Part shown: piece after piece, positions 8,122 to 14,164 of the stretch
How positions within the stretch are numbered: position 1 is the first letter of the stretch
Layout: every line of letters begins with the position of its first letter
Origin: an uncultured Chitinophagaceae bacterium
GTDB lineage: Bacteria; Bacteroidota; Bacteroidia; Chitinophagales; Chitinophagaceae
Direction: 5' to 3'
DNA: 23,695 nucleotides
Assembly: GCA_937919945.1 (NCBI GenBank)
Contig: CALESY010000087.1
Location: 1-23,695 of the forward strand
The notes under the pieces: model-generated
What the model saw: only the letters and a program-made list of their open reading frames with translations
What the model was told of the DNA's origin: nothing
The model's database searches: none
Translations under genes and position numbers: made by a program

Positions 8122-9684
8122 ATGATTAAGAATGTAAGTGTTTCCGTTCTTCCACACGAGGCTGCAGAAGGCAGTTTCAATCGCTATATAGCTGAAGAGG
8201 CAGGTGTCGATAAGCAGTCCATTACCGGCTATCACATCCTCAAAAAGTCTATTGACGCACGAGGCAAACAACCACGTGTTATTTTACAACTACAGGTTTT
8301 TATCAACGAGGCGGTACAACCCTTACCCATCTTCGACCCGCAACTGCAAGATGTACGCAATAAACCACACATCGTAATAGTGGGTGCAGGGCCTGCAGGC
8401 TTGTTTGCGGCTATCAGGGCTATCAATCTGGGGTGTAAGCCTATTGTGCTGGAGCGTGGTAAAGATGTGCGCAGCAGGCGTAGGGACTTAGCTGTCATGA
8501 ATAAAGAAGGTATCGTCAACCCCGAATCGAATTATTGTTTTGGTGAGGGTGGGGCAGGTACTTACAGCGATGGTAAACTCTACACACGCAGCACTAAGCG
8601 CGGTAATGTGCAACGCATCCTGCAATTGTTTCATCATTTTGGTGCAGATGCCAATATCCTGTACGAGGCTCATCCGCATATAGGTACTAATAAACTGCCA
8701 CACATCATCACTGCTATGCGAGAGGCTATTGCAGCTTGCGGCGGAGAAGTGTTGTTTGGTAAAAAACTAACGGATATAGTATTGGATGGTGATGCCATTA
8801 AAGCTGTGAAAACGGAAGATGGCAGCACTATCGATACGAAGATTGTGATACTTGCCACAGGCCATTCTGCCAGAGATATTTTTACACTGCTGCATAATAA
8901 AGGGATAGAAGTAGAAGCCAAGCCTTTTGCATTGGGTGTACGTATAGAGCATCCGCAACTGATTGTAGATAAAGCACAATACCATTGCCAGGTGCGTGAT
9001 GAACATTTGCCACCTGCCAGCTATAGCGTAGTGGCGCAAGAGTATGGCAGAGGTGTGTTTTCTTTCTGTATGTGCCCGGGTGGTATTATAGCACCTGCTG
9101 CTACCAATCATGGCGAGGTAGTGGTAAACGGTTGGTCGCCATCTAAGCGTAATAACCCCTATGCCAACTCGGGCACGGTAGTAGCGGTAGATGAAAAAGA
9201 CTATGTCAAGTATGGATTTACAGGGCCGCTGGCAGGTATGCATTATCAGCAAATGGTAGAGAAGCAGGCATATAAAATAGGCGGTGGTAAATTGGTAGCA
9301 CCCGCACAGCGTATGGGCGATTTTACAGACAATAAACTATCATCTACATTACCCGACTGTTCTTACCTGCCGGGTGTACACAGTGCAGCCATCAAAGATG
9401 TATTGCCCAAAGAAGTAAACGAAGCATTGCGTAAAGCAGTAGTAGATTTCGGTAAAAAAATGAGAGGCTACTTTACCAACGAGGCCGTATTAGTTGCTAC
9501 CGAATCGCGCACCAGCTCACCCGTACGCATACCCCGCGATAAAGAAACACTGCAACACACGCAGATAAAAGGACTCTACCCATGTGCAGAAGGTGCAGGC
9601 TATGCTGGGGGCATAGTAAGTGCAGCCATAGATGGGGAGCGATGTGCAGAAGCTGCCATACAGTTTGTAAACGCTAAGGGCTGA
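8122..9684 (+). CDS. FAD-dependent oxidoreductase of the COG2509 type
   Basis: This 520-residue protein has an N-terminal domain of about 80 residues (MIKNVSVSVLPHEA...) and then a Rossmann FAD-binding motif, VGAGPAGLFAA (GAGPAG at 88-93), with an acidic residue at the end of the second strand (E111 in LERG). The FGEGGAGTYSDGKLYTR segment (about 140-156), the middle LATGHSARD motif (about 245-253) and the C-terminal PCAEGAGYAGGIVSAAIDG segment (about 491-509) are typical of COG2509 dehydrogenases. The substrate of this widespread family is not established; it is probably a soluble cytoplasmic flavoprotein. It stands alone between the dsbD terminator and aqpZ. Confidence 0.9.
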   Translation: MIKNVSVSVLPHEAAEGSFNRYIAEEAGVDKQSITGYHILKKSIDARGKQPRVILQLQVFINEAVQPLPIFDPQLQDVRNKPHIVIVGAGPAGLFAAIRAINLGCKPIVLERGKDVRSRRRDLAVMNKEGIVNPESNYCFGEGGAGTYSDGKLYTRSTKRGNVQRILQLFHHFGADANILYEAHPHIGTNKLPHIITAMREAIAACGGEVLFGKKLTDIVLDGDAIKAVKTEDGSTIDTKIVILATGHSARDIFTLLHNKGIEVEAKPFALGVRIEHPQLIVDKAQYHCQVRDEHLPPASYSVVAQEYGRGVFSFCMCPGGIIAPAATNHGEVVVNGWSPSKRNNPYANSGTVVAVDEKDYVKYGFTGPLAGMHYQQMVEKQAYKIGGGKLVAPAQRMGDFTDNKLSSTLPDCSYLPGVHSAAIKDVLPKEVNEALRKAVVDFGKKMRGYFTNEAVLVATESRTSSPVRIPRDKETLQHTQIKGLYPCAEGAGYAGGIVSAAIDGERCAEAAIQFVNAKG

Positions 9685-9743
9685 TATGTGCATTAGCCTG
9701 TGTAGAACTATTTCTTATTGTGGATTATTATATTATTAACATC

Positions 9744-9773
9744 TTGTATTCGTTGGGGTAAAGAGGTACTTTG
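9744..9773 (+). promoter_or_regulatory. Possible promoter of aqpZ
   Basis: TTG at 9744-9746 and TACTTTG at 9767-9773 are 20 bases apart. The downstream element lacks one base of the TAnnTTTG consensus. A start near 9777 would give a leader of about 20 bases before the ATG at 9797. Confidence 0.35.
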
Positions 9774-9796
9774 GTATCTAACTAAAACGGAGCAAT

Positions 9797-10492
9797 ATGA
9801 AAAAGAACCTAGCTGAGTTTATCGGCACATTTTGTCTTGTACTATTCGGTTGTGGTGCTGCCGTAGTATCGGGCATTGCAACAACAGGGCCTGCCGGCAT
9901 TGGGTTGTTGGGTATTTCCCTTGCATTTGGTGTGGCAGTGGTGGTTATGGCGTATGCTATAGGTCCCATCAGCGGTTGTCATATCAACCCTGCAATTACT
10001 ATATCTATGGTAGTAGGTGGCAAGATGAGTGTAGGCGAGGCGGTAGGTTATATCATATCACAGTTTTTGGGAGCAACCGTAGCAGCCGGTGTATTGTATG
10101 GCATACAAAGCGGTATGCCGGGCTTTGCCATGGGCGAATGGGCATTGGGCAGCAACGGATGGGGAGAAGGCTATTTAGGGGCTTACAATATGCAGTCGGC
10201 ATTTATTGCTGAAGCTGTGCTTACATTCCTTTTTCTGTTTGTGATATTTGCTACCACATCTAAGTGGGGTAATAGTACCATGGCAGGGCTTGCCATAGGC
10301 CTTACATTAGTGTTGATACACCTTGTAGCCATACCCATAACAGGTACATCTGTAAACCCTGCACGTAGCTTTGGGCCTGCCGTATTTGCCGGTGGCAAGG
10401 CATTGCAGCAATTGTGGCTGTTTATAGTTGCACCCATAGTTGGTGGTGTATTAGCGGCATTGGTGTGGAAGGGTGTATTTGAAAAAGAATAA
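9797..10492 (+). CDS. aqpZ: Aquaporin Z, MIP-family water channel
   Basis: This 231-residue inner-membrane channel has six membrane helices and two half-helices carrying the NPA motifs: NPA at 64-66 (GCHINPAITIS) and at 187-189 (GTSVNPARSFGPA). The selectivity filter can be read by comparison with E. coli AqpZ as F44, H175, T184 and R190, which is the water-specific pattern rather than the glycerol one. Length and start (MKKNLAEFIGTFCLVLFGCG) are normal. It is a single-gene unit, with its own likely promoter upstream and a strong terminator at 10513-10540. Confidence 0.95.
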   Translation: MKKNLAEFIGTFCLVLFGCGAAVVSGIATTGPAGIGLLGISLAFGVAVVVMAYAIGPISGCHINPAITISMVVGGKMSVGEAVGYIISQFLGATVAAGVLYGIQSGMPGFAMGEWALGSNGWGEGYLGAYNMQSAFIAEAVLTFLFLFVIFATTSKWGNSTMAGLAIGLTLVLIHLVAIPITGTSVNPARSFGPAVFAGGKALQQLWLFIVAPIVGGVLAALVWKGVFEKE

Positions 10493-10512
10493 TTGAGGAT
10501 GAATAAATAAGC

Positions 10513-10540
10513 AAGCCGCGATTTTTTTCGCGGCTTTTGC
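10513..10540 (+). terminator. Intrinsic terminator of aqpZ
   Basis: AAGCCGCGA (10513-10521) pairs perfectly with TCGCGGCTT (10528-10536) around a loop of six T, and TT and GC follow. The GC-rich nine-pair stem lies 20 bases after the aqpZ stop codon. The T tract after the stem is short. Confidence 0.8.
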
Positions 10541-10619
10541 ATTATATAGAATACTTGCAATTTTTAAGTTTTCAGCACAAAGAATATTTTTTAGATTTAT
10601 TAGCAAATGTTTAGTGTTC

Positions 10620-10985
10620 ATGGCAAAGGCAACTAATCAACCATCTATACCTGCCAAAACATTGGCAGCCTACGAAAAAGTTATCAGTAAACTGGAAGGC
10701 ATTGAACGAAAAGGTGCTACCATGCCCTACACATCGCTCAACGGGCATATGTTTTCGTTTATCGGGCAAGACGGGTCTGTAGCATTGCGTTTGCCTGCAG
10801 ATTTACGTGAAGAAGTAATGAGAACTCATAGTGCAAAGCCATGTATGGCACATGGAGTGGTGATGAAGGAATACATTATTATCCCTGATGATTTGCTTCA
10901 TAACACCCGCGTTATATCTAAGTATTTTAAGTTGAGCCATTCTTATGTAGAATTGTTGAAGCCAAAAGTTACTAAACGCAAGTAA
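10620..10985 (+). CDS. Small protein resembling the TfoX N-terminal family
   Basis: The 121-residue product has an N-terminal helix (about 8-30, AKTLAAYEKVISKLEGIERKG) and then a compact alpha/beta region. That region includes YTSLNGHMFSFIGQDGSVALRLPADLREEVMRT, MKEYIIIPDDLL and a basic C-terminus (LKPKVTKRK). The order "surface Met-Phe-x-Phe, then a strand with ALRLP, then a later K-x-Y strand" recalls TfoX_N/YjbR-like proteins, but the match is from memory and weak. ATG 10620 is preferred over an in-frame GTG at 10614. It has no signal peptide and stands alone after the aqpZ terminator, converging on the next gene, which is on the other strand. Confidence 0.65.
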   Translation: MAKATNQPSIPAKTLAAYEKVISKLEGIERKGATMPYTSLNGHMFSFIGQDGSVALRLPADLREEVMRTHSAKPCMAHGVVMKEYIIIPDDLLHNTRVISKYFKLSHSYVELLKPKVTKRK

Positions 10986-11005
10986 TCACCATTTTGTTAT
11001 TGTTC

Positions 11006-11458
11006 CTACCCCTGCGGCACCAACTGTATCGTCATGCCGGGCGTGAGTCCTATGCAGATGTCTATATTGCTGAATTTGAAACTGCCGAGTTTTAGTTTCT
11101 CCCGATACTCGTCTGTTGTTACTAGCATTTTTACGATAGTACCCAGCAGGGCTTTGTCTTTATGTTGCTCCAGTATTTCTTTTCTGCGTTCGGGCGATAC
11201 ATCGCTCGATTTTAGGAAGTGAAATGTAATATCGGGTGGTAGCCCCATGGTTACAGATATGCCCGTGGTTTTAAAGCCTACTTCTTCAATAATAGGTGTG
11301 AGGCCTATCACCTCGTTTGCGGTGTTGATTGTTTTTTCTTTTGCAGCCTCGCCAATGCTGGTGAGCTTTTCTGCCAGCTTATCTATACTCAGGCTGTCTG
11401 CAACAGCATCTTTAGCTTCGGTTACTTTTTCGGTTACTTTATTGAGAAAGTCTTTCAT
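11006..11458 (-). CDS. Hypothetical protein with amphipathic N-terminal helices
   Basis: The 150-residue protein is of no family I recognise. Residues 1 to about 50 are rich in lysine, glutamate and alanine with regular hydrophobic spacing, suggesting long amphipathic helices. Residues 52-150 look like a small mixed domain with two similar short motifs, ISVTMGLPPDITFHFL and IDICIGLTPGMTIQLV, in which a strand is followed by GL-x-PG/D-x-T and another strand. There is no signal peptide, and it is probably cytoplasmic. It lies downstream of rplL on the same strand but behind a strong terminator, so it probably has its own promoter, which I cannot identify. Confidence 0.65.
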   Translation of the reverse strand: MKDFLNKVTEKVTEAKDAVADSLSIDKLAEKLTSIGEAAKEKTINTANEVIGLTPIIEEVGFKTTGISVTMGLPPDITFHFLKSSDVSPERRKEILEQHKDKALLGTIVKMLVTTDEYREKLKLGSFKFSNIDICIGLTPGMTIQLVPQG

Positions 11459-11488
11459 TACCTGTTGATTTTATTACAGCAATTTACG

Positions 11489-11523
11489 AAAAAAATAAAG
11501 CTACCCCGTATTGGAGTAGCTTT
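11489..11523 (-). terminator. Intrinsic terminator of the rplKAJL operon
   Basis: On the minus strand AAAGCTAC (11523-11516) pairs with GTAGCTTT (11504-11497). After one mismatch, two more G-C pairs follow inside, with a five-base loop. The hairpin is followed by ATTTTTTT. It begins 23 bases after the rplL stop codon, and it is a strong terminator that separates rplL from whatever follows. Confidence 0.88.
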
Positions 11524-11546
11524 AATGAAATAAGAAAGAGAGCAAA

Positions 11547-11921
11547 TTAAGCTATCTCAACTTCAGCACCAGCTTCAGTCAGTTTAGCTTTCAGGTCTTC
11601 AGCTTCAGCTTTGCTAACGCCTTCTTTCACGTTCTTAGGAGCACCGTCTACCAGTTCTTTAGCTTCTTTCAAGCCAAGGCCAGTCAGTTCTTTTACAGCT
11701 TTAACAACGTTCAGTTTGTTAGCACCAGCTGCTTTCAGGATAACATCGAAAGATGTTTTCTCTGCTGCTGCTGCGCCACCACCGTCGCCACCTGCTGCAA
11801 CTACAACTGCTGCTGCTGCTGGTTCGATACCGTAGTCTGCTTTCAATACGTCAGCCAATTCCTGTACTTCTTTAACTGTCAGGTTTACTAATGATTCGGC
11901 TAATGCTTTAACGTCTGCCAT
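11547..11921 (-). CDS. rplL: 50S ribosomal protein L7/L12
   Basis: This 124-residue protein is the stalk protein that recruits translation GTPases. It has the N-terminal dimerisation part (about 1-35), the flexible Ala/Gly-rich hinge (about 36-54) and the C-terminal globular domain (EKTSFDVILKAAGANKLNVVK onwards), with the conserved GLGLKEAKELVDGAPK helix-turn segment. Length and start are normal. It is the last gene of the rplK-rplA-rplJ-rplL operon, 94 bases after rplJ, and is followed by a clear terminator. rpoB, the usual next gene, is not there. Confidence 0.97.
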   Translation of the reverse strand: MADVKALAESLVNLTVKEVQELADVLKADYGIEPAAAAVVVAAGGDGGGAAAAEKTSFDVILKAAGANKLNVVKAVKELTGLGLKEAKELVDGAPKNVKEGVSKAEAEDLKAKLTEAGAEVEIA

Positions 11922-11990
11922 TTTATTATCTTTTTAAATTGTTTTAAAAAATTGTTGTTTTATAATATAGCTTGGAAGCCAGTGTTGTTG

Positions 11991-12009
11991 CGCCGTTTTG
12001 TACCCGGCG
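11991..12009 (-). other. Small GC-rich hairpin between rplJ and rplL
   Basis: CGCCG (11991-11995) pairs with CGGCG (12005-12009) around a nine-base loop, starting seven bases after the rplJ stop codon in transcription order. No T tract follows, so it is unlikely to be a full terminator. It could be an RNA processing or stability element, as L7/L12 is needed in several copies per L10. Five pairs can also arise by chance. Confidence 0.25.
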
Positions 12010-12015
12010 AGGTAA

Positions 12016-12120
12016 TTATTCTGCAGCTGGTGCATCTGTTGCAGGAGCGTCTGCAGCAGGTGCTTCAGGAGCCTGTGGTGCTTCAGCAGCAGGTGCCTCA
12101 GGGGCAGCAGCTTCAGCAGC
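12016..12120 (-). repeat. Low-complexity Ala-Pro/Glu repeat coding for the L10 tail
   Basis: The 3-prime end of rplJ is built of imperfect short units resembling GCAGGTGCTTCAGGAGCC (plus-strand reading), giving repeated A-P/E/D/Q-A-P peptide units. The units vary in third positions and in the charged residue, so this is a diverged in-frame coding repeat rather than a fresh slippage tract. Confidence 0.7.
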
Positions 12121-12624
12121 AGGTACGCCACCACCTTTTTCTGCATTATGCAGCAATGCTGCGATTACGCGTTTTGCAGGTGATTGCAACAAGCCGATAA
12201 CTTCGCCAATAAGCTCATTCTTCGTCTTGATGTTGGTAAGCGCAGTCAGTTGGTTGTCGCCAACAAATATGTCGCCGTTGATGAACGCTGCTTTCAGCAA
12301 TGGTTTTTCGCCGTTGCTTGCCTTGCGGAAAGAGCTGATTATCAGAGCTGGCTCTTTAGGGCTCTCGCTGAACATCAGGGCTGTAACATTGTGCAAAGAA
12401 TCGTAGATGCCTGCATATTTTTCGCTGTCAAGGCTTTCCAACGCTTTGCGGATGAGGGTGTTTTTAGCCACCGTCATTTCTACTTGCTTATCAAAGCAAT
12501 GCCTGCGCAGGGTGCTAGTTTGTCCTGCATCGAGGCTTTCTGTATCTGTTATGTAGAAGTTGTTGTACTGAGAGAATTTCTCTTTCAATACTTCAATCAC
12601 TTCTTGTTTTTGAGCTGGTGTCAT
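12016..12624 (-). CDS. rplJ: 50S ribosomal protein L10 with extended Ala/Pro-rich tail
   Basis: This 202-residue protein is the base of the ribosomal stalk and binds L7/L12 dimers through its C-terminal helix. The core (about 1-163) is typical: MTPAQKQEVIEVLKEKFSQY, then VAKNTLIRKAL (about 52-62), FINGDIFVGDNQL and the helix ELIGEVIGLLQSPAKRVIAALLHNAEK (about 137-163). A tail of about 37 residues made almost only of A, P, E and D follows (GGVPAAEAAAPEAPAAEAP... to DAPAAE). E. coli L10 is about 165 residues, so the tail is an addition. It lies 48 bases after rplA. Confidence 0.95.
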   Translation of the reverse strand: MTPAQKQEVIEVLKEKFSQYNNFYITDTESLDAGQTSTLRRHCFDKQVEMTVAKNTLIRKALESLDSEKYAGIYDSLHNVTALMFSESPKEPALIISSFRKASNGEKPLLKAAFINGDIFVGDNQLTALTNIKTKNELIGEVIGLLQSPAKRVIAALLHNAEKGGGVPAAEAAAPEAPAAEAPQAPEAPAADAPATDAPAAE

Positions 12625-12672
12625 TTCAAATGTTTTTTAAGGATAAAAAATACCTTTTTCGTTCATGCTTAA

Positions 12673-13365
12673 TTAGGATACGCTTTTAGTATCGATTGTG
12701 ATACCGGGGCTCATCGTAGATGCCATGCTGATACCTTTCAGGTAAGTACCTTTTGCGGTAGCAGGCTTCATGCGCACCAATGTGTTGATGAGTTCCTGAG
12801 CGTTTTCGGCTATCTTCTTAGGTTCAAAAGATACACGGCCGATGGAAGCATGTATGATACCGGCTTTGTCTATCTTAAAAGCTATTTTACCACCTTTAAC
12901 GTCGTTTACAGCTGCAGCTACATCGTTGGTAACTGTACCTGTCTTCGGGTTTGGCATCAGGTTACGAGGGCCTAATACTTTACCCAGCTTACCTATTTTA
13001 GGCATTACAGATGGTGTAGCGATGATAACATCTACATCAGTCCATCCGCCTTCTATCTTCTGTACAAACTCGTCGAGGCCTACGAAATCAGCGCCTGCGC
13101 CTTTTGCTTCAGCTTCTTTATCGGGTGTACAAAGTACCAGTACGCGCTTTGTTTTACCTGTACCGTGTGGCAGGCTTACTGTGCCGCGTATTGCCTGGTC
13201 TGCCTTCTTAGGGTCAACACCCAGACGTATGTGTACGTCAACCGAGCTATCAAATTTGGTAGTGTTGATAGATTTTATCAACCCTGCCGCATCGCTCAGT
13301 GAGTATTCTTTGTTCTTATCTATTTTAGCTTCTACAGCTTTTCTTTTTTTAGTAATTGTTGCCAT
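12673..13365 (-). CDS. rplA: 50S ribosomal protein L1
   Basis: The 230-residue protein matches L1, the mobile stalk protein near the E site. Characteristic segments are FDSSVDVHIRLGVDPKKADQAIRGTVSLPHGTGK (about 38-71), the LGKVLGPRNLMPNPKTGTVT signature (about 127-146), and the C-terminal KGTYLKGISMASTMSPGITID. Length is normal. In many bacteria L1 also represses its own operon by binding the rplK leader; whether it does so here is not shown. It lies 34 bases after rplK, so it is in the same operon. Confidence 0.97.
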   Translation of the reverse strand: MATITKKRKAVEAKIDKNKEYSLSDAAGLIKSINTTKFDSSVDVHIRLGVDPKKADQAIRGTVSLPHGTGKTKRVLVLCTPDKEAEAKGAGADFVGLDEFVQKIEGGWTDVDVIIATPSVMPKIGKLGKVLGPRNLMPNPKTGTVTNDVAAAVNDVKGGKIAFKIDKAGIIHASIGRVSFEPKKIAENAQELINTLVRMKPATAKGTYLKGISMASTMSPGITIDTKSVS

Positions 13366-13399
13366 TGTTGCAATGTTTTAAGTAAGGTGAAGCAATGGA

Positions 13400-13843
13400 T
13401 TAGTTGGCCCAAGGAGCTGTGCCGTCAACGTTGAGGCCCATGCTGCGTGCTGTACCGGCTACCATTTTCATGGCGCTTTCAAGCGTAAAGCAGTTCAGGT
13501 CGCTCATTTTGTCTTTAGCGATTTCTTCTACTTGTGCCCAGCTTACTTTACCTACTTTGTTACGGTTAGATTCTTTAGAACCTTTCTGAATCTTAGCCGC
13601 TTCCATCAACTGAACGGCAGCAGGTGGCGTTTTGATAACAAAGTCGAAAGACTTGTCTGCATAAACTGTGAGGACTACGGGTAGAACTTTACCCATTTTG
13701 TCTTGTGTGCGAGCATTGAACTGCTTGCAGAATTCCATAATGTTGACACCCTTAGAACCCAGTGCAGGGCCGATTGGTGGTGCCGGATTGGCTTGGCCGC
13801 CTTTACATTGCAGCTTTACATAGCCAGTGATTTCTTTAGCCAT
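13400..13843 (-). CDS. rplK: 50S ribosomal protein L11
   Basis: This 147-residue protein of the GTPase-associated centre has the proline-rich N-terminal motif PAPPIGPALG (20-29), followed by KGVNIMEFCKQFN, and the C-terminal RNA-binding domain with AKDKMSDLNCFTLESAMKMVAGTARSMGL. It is the first gene of the stalk operon, preceded by an approximately 80-base leader and a TACCTTTG promoter. nusG and secE, its usual upstream neighbours, are absent; an unrelated gene on the other strand lies there instead. Confidence 0.97.
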   Translation of the reverse strand: MAKEITGYVKLQCKGGQANPAPPIGPALGSKGVNIMEFCKQFNARTQDKMGKVLPVVLTVYADKSFDFVIKTPPAAVQLMEAAKIQKGSKESNRNKVGKVSWAQVEEIAKDKMSDLNCFTLESAMKMVAGTARSMGLNVDGTAPWAN

Positions 13844-14164
13844 TTTCCTTTCTTTTGGTTTTAACGAATTGTATTAAACAACTCTCCCAAATACCGTCAT
13901 TATAAGAGCAATATCGAGAATTGGACGGCAAAGGTAAGGATATTTTTAATTCAAACATCAAAAATCAAAATAAATAATTTTTGAATGTTTGAGGGTGGTA
14001 TTGACTATCATGTCATTTTTCTGACGTGGAAAACCTTCATGATGTATATGTTGTATAAACCATCTCAGTGAGACGAGAGATTAATGAGTTAATATATTTA
14101 TCAAATGAAGAAATAAGTTTTTGAAACTTTGATTTATATATTCACGCGTCAATCTAATATTAAC
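13844..14164. other. Non-coding region between rplK and the MORN gene
   Basis: This 321-base divergent gap holds no convincing gene. Its left part is the rplK leader and promoter. Within the leader the RNA segments GCUCU and AGAGU (plus-strand 13911-13907 and 13887-13883 approximately) could pair around a loop containing AUGACGG. The middle is AT-rich. At 14009-14028 CATGTCA pairs with TGACGTG (one G-T wobble) around TTTTTC, with no T tract after it. A further ATCTC/GAGAT pairing lies near 14063-14082. AAACTTTG at 14124-14131 is one base off the -7 consensus and could drive the gene at 14165. Confidence 0.5.
13929..13962 (-). promoter_or_regulatory. Bacteroidota-type promoter of the rplK operon
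   Basis: The minus strand reads TACCTTTG at 13936-13929, an exact match to TAnnTTTG. TTTTTG ending at 13959 lies 22 bases further upstream and could be the -33 element. This closely matches the spacing seen before rpmB. The predicted start near 13925 leaves a leader of about 80 bases before the rplK ATG. Confidence 0.65.

Noticed and set aside
12019..12120. Repeated short units suggesting a CRISPR-like or tandem repeat array
   Set aside because: The units are in frame within rplJ, vary in sequence, have no spacers and encode the Ala/Pro-rich tail of L10.
12842..13381. Long plus-strand frame opposite rplA (179 codons)
   Set aside because: It is a shadow of a certain ribosomal protein gene; the product is Ser/Pro-rich with no recognisable motif.
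14129..14164. Earlier start for the MORN-TonB gene
   Set aside because: It adds 12 polar residues before a well-formed signal peptide beginning at 14165 and overlaps the likely promoter region.
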